Positions 1 through 5,196 of a stretch of 5,252 nt of DNA are shown here, piece after piece. This DNA comes from Porphyrobacter sp. UBA7686 (GTDB taxonomy: Bacteria > Pseudomonadota > Alphaproteobacteria > Sphingomonadales > Sphingomonadaceae). How positions within the stretch are numbered: the stretch's first letter is position 1; each line of letters starts with the position of its first letter. The translations under genes and the position numbers were made by a program. The notes beneath the pieces were generated by a model. It was not told the DNA's origin. It saw nothing but the letters and a program-made list of their open reading frames with translations, and did not search any database. Where the stretch lies: positions 7,949 to 13,200 of the forward strand of contig DLGU01000025.1 of the NCBI GenBank assembly GCA_002482865.1, given 5' to 3'.

Positions 1-633
1 TTCCCGGCCAAGGTGCCCTACACCCTCAAGGACATGGCCGATGACGGGATCGGGCTGCTCGACGCGCTCGGCATTGCGCGTGCGCATATCGTCGGCGCGT
101 CGATGGGCGGGATGATCGCGCAGCTGATGGCGGTGCATCATGGCGAGCGGCTGGCGAGCCTCACCTCGATCATGTCGACCACCGGCAATGGGAAGCTCCC
201 CCAGGCGGAAAAGCACGCGATTGATGCGCTGGTGGCTCCGATCCAGAGCATGGAAGAGGAATCGCTGGTCGCGCACGGGCTCAATATCGCCAAGAATATC
301 GGCAGCCCCGGCTATCCCTTCGACCCCGAACAGCAGCGCGAGCGGGTGCTGCTCAATATGCGGCGCTCTGTTTACCCCGCCGGCCTGCCGCGCCAGCTGG
401 CCGCGATCATCGACGATGGGTGCCGCCGTTCGCGCCTGGCCAATGTCACCGTGCCGACACTGGTGATGCATGGCGAGGCCGATCCGCTGGTCAAGCTGGA
501 AGCGGGCGAGGATACCGCCAAGCATATCTCGGGCGCGCGGCTGGTGACGATCCCGGGCTGGGGTCACGATCTGCCCATCGCCCTGATCCCGCGCATTGCC
601 AGCGAAATCGCCGGTCACGCGCGCGGGCAATAG
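1..633 (+). CDS. alpha/beta-fold hydrolase, 5'-truncated by window edge
   Basis: The frame is open from base 1 to a TAG stop at 631-633, so 210 residues are visible and the true start lies upstream of the window. The nucleophile elbow G-A-S-M-G-G places the catalytic Ser at 100-102. The motif HGEADPLV carries the acid Asp at 481-483, and GWGHDLP carries the catalytic His at 565-567. Order and spacing are those of an alpha/beta-hydrolase with the cap inserted between Ser and Asp (about 140-440). Such proteins are usually near 290-300 residues, so roughly the first 85 residues (strand b1 to b4 and the oxyanion-hole HG motif) are missing. The overall look, including the R-x-x-x-PAG-x-x-RQLAA segment, recalls RdmC-like methylesterases/lipases, but substrate cannot be predicted. 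No signal peptide can be judged. The gap to the next gene is 67 bp on the same strand, so co-transcription is possible. The fold is certain, the function general only. Confidence 0.9.
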   Translation, partial: FPAKVPYTLKDMADDGIGLLDALGIARAHIVGASMGGMIAQLMAVHHGERLASLTSIMSTTGNGKLPQAEKHAIDALVAPIQSMEEESLVAHGLNIAKNIGSPGYPFDPEQQRERVLLNMRRSVYPAGLPRQLAAIIDDGCRRSRLANVTVPTLVMHGEADPLVKLEAGEDTAKHISGARLVTIPGWGHDLPIALIPRIASEIAGHARGQ

Positions 634-667
634 GGTCGCGTTCGCACTTGCGAAGGGATTTCCTTTG

Positions 668-700
668 GGGTGCGCCCGATAGGCTGTTAAGGGCGCGCCC
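668..700 (+). promoter_or_regulatory. possible RBS-occluding hairpin just before the ABC-F start
   Basis: GGGTGCGCCC (668-677) can pair over all ten positions, with one G-U, with GGGCGCGCCC (691-700), leaving a 13-nt loop. The second arm ends on the base before the ATG at 701 and contains the GGG of the likely Shine-Dalgarno AAGGG (689-693). Folding would therefore hide the ribosome binding site. The second arm is itself a perfect palindrome. Whether this is regulatory or a chance product of GC-rich sequence is unknown. A small hairpin with stem TTCGC/GCGAA (641-654) lies upstream, after the hydrolase stop, with no T-tract. Confidence 0.4.
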
Positions 701-2566
701 ATGCTTACAATCGACGGTGTCACAGTGCGGCTTGGCGGCCGGGCCATTCTTGAACGCGCCAGCGCAACCGTGCCGGTGGGCGCGCGCGTCGGGCTGATCG
801 GCCGCAATGGTGCGGGCAAGTCCACGCTGATGAAGGCGCTGATCGGCGAGATCGAGCCGGACGACGGCGAAATCAGCAAGCCCGCCCGCGCCAAGATCGG
901 CTATATCGCGCAGGAGGCCCCTAGCGGCTCCATGACGCCCGAAGAGGTCGTGCTCGCCTCCGCCACCGAACGTGCAGAATTGCTGGCTGAGCTGGAAACC
1001 TGCACCGACATGGACCGGATGGGCGACGTTCACGAACGCCTGCTCGCCATCGACGCCTATTCCGCCCCGGCGCGCGCGGCCAAGATCCTCAACGGGTTGG
1101 GCTTTGACGAGGAAATGCAGCAACGCCCAGTCGACAGCTTTTCGGGCGGCTGGAAGATGCGGATCGCGCTCGGCGCGCTGCTGTTTTCCGAACCTGACAT
1201 CCTGCTGCTCGACGAGCCCAGCAACCACCTCGATCTCGAAGCGACGCTATGGCTGGAGAACTTCCTCAAGTCCTACCCCGCCACGCTGGTGGTGATCAGC
1301 CATGAACGCGACCTTCTGAACAAGGTGGTCGATCACATCCTGCACCTGCAAGGCGGGCAGCTAACGCTCTATCCCGGTGGCTATGATGCGTTCGAAAAGC
1401 AGCGGGCCGAACGCGCCGCGCAGCTCGCCGCAGCCAAGGCTTCGCAGGATGCCCAGCGCGCGCGGTTGCAGGATTACGTCGCCCGCAATTCCGCCCGCGC
1501 CTCGACCGCCAAGCAGGCGCAATCACGCGCCAAGATGCTCGCCAAGATGCAGCCGATTGCGGCGCTGATGGAAGACCCGTCGCTCACCTTCGACTTCCCC
1601 GATCCTTCCGAACTCAAGTCGCCGATGATCACGCTCGATCACGCGGCGGTCGGTTACGGGGAGGCGCCGCCGATCCTGAAGCGGCTCAATTTCCGGATCG
1701 ACGCCGATGACCGGATCGCGCTCTTGGGCCGCAACGGCAATGGCAAGACCACGCTGGCGCGCCTGCTCGCTTCGCAACTTGTCCCGGCGGAGGGCGAGGT
1801 CAACGCGCCCGGCAAGCTCAAGGTCGGCTATTTCACCCAGTATCAGGTCGAAGAACTGGCGGGTGAGGATACCCCGCTCGATCTGATGAACCGCGCGATG
1901 GAAGGCGCCGCCCAAGGCGCGATCCGCGCGCAATTGGGGCGGTTCGGCTTCTCTGGCCCGCGCGCGAACCAGCGGGTCGACAAGCTTTCCGGCGGCGAAC
2001 GTGCGCGGCTGGCGCTGGCGCTGATCACCCGCGATGCGCCGCATCTGCTGATCCTCGACGAGCCGACCAACCATTTGGACGTCGATGCGCGTGAAGCGCT
2101 GATCCAGGCGCTCAACAATTATTCGGGCGCGGTGATTCTCATCAGCCACGATCGCCACATGGTCGAACTGACGGCGGACCGTCTGATCCTCGTCGATAGC
2201 GGCACCGCGCGCGAATATGCCGGCAGCATGGAGGATTACATCGACTTCATCTTGGGCCGGAACCAGCCCAAGGTGACGCGCGACGGCAAGGCAAAGGGCG
2301 CGAAGGGCGGGGCATTGCCGGGCACGGATTTGCGTGCGGCCCAATCGGACCTCAGCAAAGCCGAAGCCGCAATCGCCCGCCTGTCAGCCGAGGTGGAGCA
2401 GCTCGACAGCGAAATCCTTGCCCTCAGTGCGAAGTCTGGCGGGCAATCTGGCAGCGCGATGCAGGCCTTGCTGACCAAGCGGGCGCGGGCGGCCGATTCT
2501 CTGGACGAAGCGGAACGCAGCTGGCTGGCCGCCGGAACCGTGCTTGAGGCGATCGGGCAGGTCTGA
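701..2566 (+). CDS. ABC-F family ATPase, YheS-type
   Basis: This 621-residue soluble protein has two ABC nucleotide-binding domains and no membrane segment, as expected for ABC-F proteins, which bind the ribosomal E site and act on translation rather than transport. Domain 1 has Walker A GRNGAGKST (34-42), signature FSGGWKMR (147-154), Walker B/D-loop LLLDEPSNHLD (168-178) and the switch His in SHERD (200-204). Domain 2 has Walker A GRNGNGKTT (343-351), signature LSGGER (429-434), LILDEPTNHLD (450-460) and SHDRH (482-486). Both catalytic Glu residues are present. The interdomain linker (about 230-310), the part that reaches toward P-site tRNA, contains a basic A-K-Q-A-Q-S-R-x-K-M-L stretch (270-280) like that recalled for E. 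coli YheS. A C-terminal coiled-coil-like tail spans about 550-615. The start at ATG 701 has AAGGG seven bases upstream and puts the first beta strand at residue 2. Length matches YheS (about 637). Domain 1 has Ser for Thr in the DEPTNHLD motif. The family call is firm. YheS itself is poorly characterised, and nothing here points to antibiotic resistance. Confidence 0.95.
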   Translation: MLTIDGVTVRLGGRAILERASATVPVGARVGLIGRNGAGKSTLMKALIGEIEPDDGEISKPARAKIGYIAQEAPSGSMTPEEVVLASATERAELLAELETCTDMDRMGDVHERLLAIDAYSAPARAAKILNGLGFDEEMQQRPVDSFSGGWKMRIALGALLFSEPDILLLDEPSNHLDLEATLWLENFLKSYPATLVVISHERDLLNKVVDHILHLQGGQLTLYPGGYDAFEKQRAERAAQLAAAKASQDAQRARLQDYVARNSARASTAKQAQSRAKMLAKMQPIAALMEDPSLTFDFPDPSELKSPMITLDHAAVGYGEAPPILKRLNFRIDADDRIALLGRNGNGKTTLARLLASQLVPAEGEVNAPGKLKVGYFTQYQVEELAGEDTPLDLMNRAMEGAAQGAIRAQLGRFGFSGPRANQRVDKLSGGERARLALALITRDAPHLLILDEPTNHLDVDAREALIQALNNYSGAVILISHDRHMVELTADRLILVDSGTAREYAGSMEDYIDFILGRNQPKVTRDGKAKGAKGGALPGTDLRAAQSDLSKAEAAIARLSAEVEQLDSEILALSAKSGGQSGSAMQALLTKRARAADSLDEAERSWLAAGTVLEAIGQV

Positions 2567-2570
2567 TTCT

Positions 2571-2609
2571 GTTGCCCCCGCGCGGCGTCGCACCCGTCCG
2601 CCGCGCAAC
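2571..2609 (+). terminator. GC hairpin after the ABC-F gene, weak terminator candidate
   Basis: GCGCGGCG (2580-2587) and CGCCGCGC (2599-2606) form a perfect 8-bp inverted repeat with an 11-nt loop. GTT (2571-2573) and AAC (2607-2609) can add three outer pairs across a bulge. It begins five bases after the stop codon, where a terminator is expected, but no T-run follows, so it is not a canonical intrinsic terminator. It may assist Rho-dependent ending or protect the 3' end. Confidence 0.4.
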
Positions 2610-2644
2610 AATCCTGCCGTGAGCCATGCAAAAGATTCACGGGT

Positions 2645-2691
2645 GGATTCGAATGATTCAATCACCATATATTTCTTCACAGATTCAATTT
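2645..2691 (+). promoter_or_regulatory. AT-rich patch, distal promoter candidate
   Basis: This is the only AT-rich stretch in the window. It holds a -10-like TATATT (2668-2673, five of six matches to TATAAT), a perfect inverted repeat TGATT-C-AATCA (2654-2664) and the palindrome ATTCGAAT (2647-2654). GANTC sites fall at the -35 position (2646), in the spacer (2655) and just downstream (2682). No good -35 hexamer lies at the usual distance, which would be unsurprising for an activator-dependent promoter. A start near 2680 would place all of the structured sequence below in the transcript. Confidence 0.4.
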
Positions 2692-2734
2692 GGGGCTTGC
2701 GGCCTGCGCGACTCAAGCTTGGTCCACGCGTCGC

Positions 2735-2865
2735 GGGTTGGGCGCAGGTCCGACACGGGCCTGAAACCGACCCCGCATGGTAACTAAGTGCTTAAACGCC
2801 CGTTGACGGGAGTCCCGCAGTGATTCATCATCTAGTGGTTCGGCGCTGATCGGACCCCCAAGCCT
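2735..2865 (+). ncRNA. candidate four-way-junction leader RNA, upstream part
   Basis: A closing stem pairs 2747-2753 (GGTCCGA) with 2850-2856 (TCGGACC), all seven positions. It continues outward as 2736-2742 with 2857-2864, with one bulged G at 2862, a terminal G-U at 2735/2865 and a 4-nt bulge (2743-2746) on the 5' side: about 15 pairs. Three helices sit inside almost without spacers: ACGGGC/GCCCGT (2755-2760 with 2798-2803), CGGG/CCCG with triloop AGT (2807-2817), and CAGTG/CGCTG (2818-2822 with 2844-2848). An alternative fold CCCG-TTGA-CGGG (2799-2810) competes with the second and third. The fold was drawn by eye with no energy or covariation support, and it requires transcription from upstream of 2735. 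Confidence 0.35.
2803..2831 (+). promoter_or_regulatory. candidate sigma70 promoter with two GANTC sites
   Basis: TTGACG (2803-2808; five of six to TTGACA) is followed after 17 bases by CATCAT (2826-2831; four of six to TATAAT). GAGTC at 2810-2814 lies in the spacer and GATTC at 2822-2826 touches the -10, the kind of placement reported for GcrA-responsive promoters. A start near 2838 would give a leader of about 244 nt with the hairpin at 2874-2900, the three-way junction and the final hairpin, but not the upstream four-way junction. Confidence 0.4.
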
Positions 2866-2873
2866 TGGTGAAA

Positions 2874-2900
2874 CGTCCCCGCCCCGTGAGAGGGCAGACG
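2874..2900 (+). ncRNA. small leader hairpin
   Basis: CGTC (2874-2877) pairs with GACG (2897-2900), and GCCC (2881-2884) pairs with GGGC (2892-2895). There is a CCC/A internal loop and a CGTGAGA terminal loop. It lies in the gap between the four-way and three-way junction candidates. On its own it would not be notable. Confidence 0.3.
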
Positions 2901-2916
2901 AAGAACGATTCGCCCC

Positions 2917-3007
2917 GGCCCACAGGTTCGCATCACGTCGCAAATGGGACCAACCGATGCGTCAACAGGCCCGGCAACCGGGTAGCCTGTTGGCAAGTCT
3001 GTGGACC
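2917..3007 (+). ncRNA. candidate three-way-junction aptamer-like element
   Basis: The closing stem pairs GGCCCACAG (2917-2925) with CTGTGGACC (2999-3007), eight of nine positions, with a C/A mismatch at 2919/3005. Inside, CGCATC (2929-2934) pairs perfectly with GATGCG (2956-2961) around a 21-nt loop. The next helix starts at the very next base: 2962-2970 with 2985-2993 (eight Watson-Crick pairs plus one U-G), a GTA bulge (2982-2984), then CCGG/CCGG capped by CAA. The last two helices abut and could stack, and junction strands are 3 and 5 nt. The compactness is aptamer-like. No known riboswitch was recognised, and support is complementarity only. Confidence 0.4.
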
Positions 3008-3012
3008 AACCG
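2947..3012 (+). repeat. 10-bp direct repeat GGACCAACCG
   Basis: GGACCAACCG occurs at 2947-2956 and again at 3003-3012, 56 bases apart start to start. One copy lies in the large loop of the second helix of the three-way junction, the other overlaps the 3' strand of its closing stem. The copies could compete for the same partner strand or be tandem protein sites. It could also be chance. Confidence 0.5.
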
Positions 3013-3019
3013 GTATAGA
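2990..3019 (+). promoter_or_regulatory. candidate proximal nrdA promoter
   Basis: TTGGCA (2990-2995; five of six to TTGACA) and TATAGA (3014-3019; four of six to TATAAT) are separated by 18 bases. A start near 3025 would fall in the GAATC at 3023-3027 and leave a 5' UTR of about 57 nt made almost entirely of the hairpin before the ribosome binding site. This competes with the long-leader interpretation; both promoters may be used. Confidence 0.4.
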
Positions 3020-3022
3020 ACA

Positions 3023-3075
3023 GAATCAGAACATGGCCCCTTGCGTCCATGGTCTGATTCGGGGGACAACAGGGG
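3023..3075 (+). promoter_or_regulatory. hairpin with anti-SD loop at the nrdA ribosome binding site
   Basis: GAATCAGA (3023-3030) is the exact complement of TCTGATTC (3053-3060). After one A/G mismatch, CATGG (3032-3036) pairs with CCATG (3047-3051), giving 13 pairs and a 10-nt loop (3037-3046). The loop opens with CCCCT (3037-3041), exactly complementary to the nrdA Shine-Dalgarno AGGGG (3071-3075), so a loop-to-RBS pseudoknot could block translation. Both outer arms carry GANTC. As DNA the inverted repeat could instead be an operator. No T-run follows, so it is not a terminator. Confidence 0.5.
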
Positions 3076-3081
3076 CTTCAG

Positions 3082-5112
3082 ATGGATTTCAAGGCGAGCG
3101 ACAACGTGCCCAGTGATGCGGTGACTAGCGATGTGACGAACGAACTGGATGCGGGCGTGATGGCCGAGACGTCCGTGAAGGATGAAAAGGCGGTAAGCAT
3201 GAACAAGATCGATATGGGCACAGACGCTCTGATCGCGGCCAAAGCCGGTGAGGCGCTGGCCGGTGCCATGGCCGAAGCCGCCAAGTCCGAGGCGCCTGAC
3301 AGCAAGACCGTCAACGCCCGGCGCTTCACCGTTGTCACCGACAACTCCCGCGACGCGCGCCTGACCGATTTCGGCAAGGAAACGCTGACCGATCGCTATC
3401 TGCTCCCCGGCGAGAATTATCAGGACCTGTTCGCCCGCGTGGCCGATGCCTACGCCGATGACGAGGCCCACGCCCAGCGGCTCTATGACTACATCTCGAA
3501 GCTGTGGTTCATGCCCGCCACCCCGGTGCTGTCGAACGGCGGCACCCACCGCGGCTTGCCGATTTCGTGCTACCTCAACTCGGTTGAGGACAGCTTGGAA
3601 GGGATCGTCAACACCTGGAATGAAAACGTGTGGCTGGCGTCCAAGGGCGGCGGCATCGGCACCTATTGGGGCAATGTCCGCGGGATCGGGGAGCCGGTTG
3701 GCCTCAACGGCAAGACCTCGGGCATCATTCCCTTCGTGCGCGTGATGGACTCGCTGACGCTGGCGATCTCGCAAGGCTCGCTGCGGCGCGGGTCGGCTGC
3801 GTGCTATCTCGACATCAGCCACCCGGAGATCGAGGAGTTCCTCGAAATCCGCAAGCCTTCGGGCGACTTCAACCGCAAGGCGCTGAACCTGCACCACGGC
3901 GTGCTGGTCACCGACGATTTCATGAACGCCGTGCGTGAAGGCACCGAGTTCCAGCTGCGCAGCCCCCGTGATGGGTCGGTGCGGCAGACAGTCGATGCCC
4001 GTTCACTGTTCCAGAAGCTGGTTGAAACCCGCCTTGCGACCGGCGAGCCCTACATCGTCTTCAACGACACCGTGAACCGCATGATGCCCAAGCATCACCG
4101 CGATCTCGGCCTCAAGGTCTCGACCTCGAACCTGTGCTCGGAAATCACCCTGCCGACCGGGATCGACCACTTGGGCAATGACCGCACGGCGGTGTGCTGC
4201 CTGTCCTCATTGAACCTCGAAACCTGGGAAGAGTGGAAGGGCGACAAGCAGTTCATCGAGGACGTCATGCGCTTCCTCGACAACGTCCTGCAGGACTATA
4301 TCGACCGCGCGCCGGACGAGATGGCCCGTGCCAAGTACTCCGCCGCGCGCGAACGCAGCGTGGGCCTCGGCGTGATGGGCTTCCACTCCTATCTCCAGCA
4401 AAAGAGCGTCGCTTTCGAAAGCGCGATGGCCAAGGCGCTGAACCTCCAGATGTTCAAGCACATCCACGCCAAGGCGTGCGAGGCTTCGATGCTGCTGGCG
4501 CAGGAGCGCGGGCCGTGCCCCGACGCGGCCGACATGGGCGCGATGGAGCGCTTCAGCTGCAAGATGGCGATCGCGCCGACCGCGTCGATCTCGATCATCT
4601 GCGGCGGCACCTCGGCCTGCATTGAGCCGATCCCGGCCAATATCTACACCCACAAGACCCTGTCGGGCAGCTTCATCGTCAAGAACCCGTACCTTGAAAA
4701 GGTGCTCGACAAGAAGTCGAAGAACTCGACCAATGTCTGGAACTCGATCCTTGAGCGCGGCGGTTCGGTCCAGCACCTCGATTTCCTCACCATCGAGGAA
4801 AAGGCGACCTTCAAGACCAGCTTCGAGATCGACCAGCGCTGGCTGCTCGAATTCGCGGCCGACCGCACGCCCTACATCGATCAGGCCCAGTCGCTGAACC
4901 TGTTCATCCCGGCCGATGTCGACAAGTGGGATCTGATGATGCTGCACTATCAGGCGTGGGAGCGCGGCATCAAGTCGCTGTATTACCTGCGTTCCAAGAG
5001 CGTGCAGCGCGCCGGGTTCGTTGGCGGGGTCGAGGCGGACAACACTTCGGAAGCGCCCAAGATCGAACTCAGTGCCGAGACCGATTACGAGGAATGCCTG
5101 AGCTGCCAGTAG
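3082..5112 (+). CDS. nrdA: class I ribonucleoside-diphosphate reductase alpha subunit
   Basis: This 676-residue cytoplasmic enzyme reduces ribonucleoside diphosphates to deoxyribonucleotides with a radical-generating beta subunit. Visible catalytic residues are the disulfide pair C163 (PISCYLN) and C372 (TAVCCLS), the N350-x-C352-x-E354 active-site triad (NLCSE) and the radical-transfer pair Y634-Y635 (LYYLRSKS), which marks class I. The loop PTASIS to IEP (499-516) corresponds to the phosphate-binding region. The C-terminal C672-x-x-C675 is the shuttle thiol pair reduced by thioredoxin or glutaredoxin. Family homology starts near residue 80 (ARRFTVV). The preceding 79 residues are acidic and Ala-rich and contain no ATP-cone. 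ATG 3082 is preferred: AGGGG lies six bases upstream and MDFKAS recalls sphingomonad homologues. An in-frame ATG at 3199 (residue 40), behind AAAAGGCGG, is a less likely alternative. nrdB is not adjacent. Confidence 0.96.
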   Translation: MDFKASDNVPSDAVTSDVTNELDAGVMAETSVKDEKAVSMNKIDMGTDALIAAKAGEALAGAMAEAAKSEAPDSKTVNARRFTVVTDNSRDARLTDFGKETLTDRYLLPGENYQDLFARVADAYADDEAHAQRLYDYISKLWFMPATPVLSNGGTHRGLPISCYLNSVEDSLEGIVNTWNENVWLASKGGGIGTYWGNVRGIGEPVGLNGKTSGIIPFVRVMDSLTLAISQGSLRRGSAACYLDISHPEIEEFLEIRKPSGDFNRKALNLHHGVLVTDDFMNAVREGTEFQLRSPRDGSVRQTVDARSLFQKLVETRLATGEPYIVFNDTVNRMMPKHHRDLGLKVSTSNLCSEITLPTGIDHLGNDRTAVCCLSSLNLETWEEWKGDKQFIEDVMRFLDNVLQDYIDRAPDEMARAKYSAARERSVGLGVMGFHSYLQQKSVAFESAMAKALNLQMFKHIHAKACEASMLLAQERGPCPDAADMGAMERFSCKMAIAPTASISIICGGTSACIEPIPANIYTHKTLSGSFIVKNPYLEKVLDKKSKNSTNVWNSILERGGSVQHLDFLTIEEKATFKTSFEIDQRWLLEFAADRTPYIDQAQSLNLFIPADVDKWDLMMLHYQAWERGIKSLYYLRSKSVQRAGFVGGVEADNTSEAPKIELSAETDYEECLSCQ

Positions 5113-5120
5113 GCGCTCAC

Positions 5121-5165
5121 GGCCGGGGCGCGGGAGGGCATCAGGCCCGCCCCGCGCCCGCGGCC
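5121..5165 (+). terminator. strong GC hairpin after nrdA
   Basis: Starting nine bases after the stop, GGCCG (5121-5125) pairs with CGGCC (5161-5165). With one bulged G (5160), GGGCGCGGG (5126-5134) pairs perfectly with CCCGCGCCC (5151-5159), and GGGC/GCCC (5136-5139 with 5145-5148) caps it, giving about 18 pairs. No T-tract follows directly (the first TTT is at 5178), so it is a terminator-like or transcript-stabilising hairpin rather than a textbook intrinsic terminator. It separates nrdA from the next gene. Confidence 0.6.
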
Positions 5166-5196
5166 GCCGCATCATCGTTTACAGGGGACCACACAC

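Larger units (their letters stand above)
2565..3060. promoter_or_regulatory. cluster of 11 GANTC (CcrM methylation) sites
   Basis: GANTC starts at 2565, 2634, 2646, 2655, 2682, 2710, 2810, 2822, 2907, 3023 and 3056. Elsewhere in the window a hand count on both strands (the motif is palindromic) found only five, at 259, 2134, 2495, 3748 and 5199. In alphaproteobacteria CcrM methylates GANTC, and GcrA with sigma70 RNA polymerase activates promoters carrying methylated sites, giving cell-cycle-timed transcription (established in Caulobacter). Depletion in genes and clustering ahead of nrdA fits such control. The sites are seen; the regulation is inferred. Confidence 0.7.
2567..3081 (+). other. 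515-bp non-coding nrdA upstream/leader region
   Basis: No convincing gene lies between the ABC-F stop and nrdA. Open frames here lack a Shine-Dalgarno and have no recognisable domain. The region divides into a GC hairpin (2571-2609), an AT-rich patch rich in GATTC (about 2630-2695), and then about 340 bases of GC-rich sequence with many nested complementary segments running into the nrdA ribosome binding site. No tRNA, tmRNA, RNase P RNA, SRP RNA or recognised riboswitch consensus was identified by eye. Confidence 0.75.

Noticed and set aside
2662..2677. NrdR box around CCATATATTT
   Set aside because: Only about 11 of 16 positions fit the recalled consensus, the flanking half-site symmetry is poor, there is no second box at about 31 bp, and it lies roughly 400 bp from nrdA.
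2777..2806. Nine-codon leader peptide MVTKCLNAR ending in TGA
   Set aside because: No Shine-Dalgarno before the ATG, and no run of regulatory codons or adjacent attenuator.
2747..2860. tRNA or tRNA-like domain of tmRNA (7-bp stem followed by CCCA)
   Set aside because: No proper T-arm with TTCRANY loop between 5-bp stems, no D or anticodon arm of normal size, and no tag-coding segment of the ANDN type.
2713..2943. 76-codon minus-strand ORF in the intergenic region
   Set aside because: No recognisable domain and no clear ribosome binding site; long chance ORFs are normal at this GC content.
3014..3060. Intrinsic terminator or attenuator before nrdA
   Set aside because: The hairpin at 3023-3060 is followed by GGGGG, not a T-run, and lies so near the RBS that a translational or operator role is more likely.
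2700..3081. Cobalamin riboswitch upstream of nrdA
   Set aside because: GGTGAAA at 2867-2873 looks slightly like part of the B12 box, but the other conserved pieces (GCCACTG, GGGAAGG, CAGGAGACC-like) are absent in order and spacing.
2865..3116. 83-codon plus-strand ORF across the leader and into nrdA
   Set aside because: It starts on TTG with no Shine-Dalgarno, has no recognisable domain, overlaps nrdA out of frame, and its sequence is explained by the stem structures.
2962..3897. Long minus-strand ORFs over genes (2962-3897, 4207-5175, 1523-2344, 491-1228)
   Set aside because: They are antisense shadows of hydrolase, ABC-F or nrdA coding sequence, Arg/Ala/Gly-rich with no domain, while the plus-strand proteins have full family motifs.
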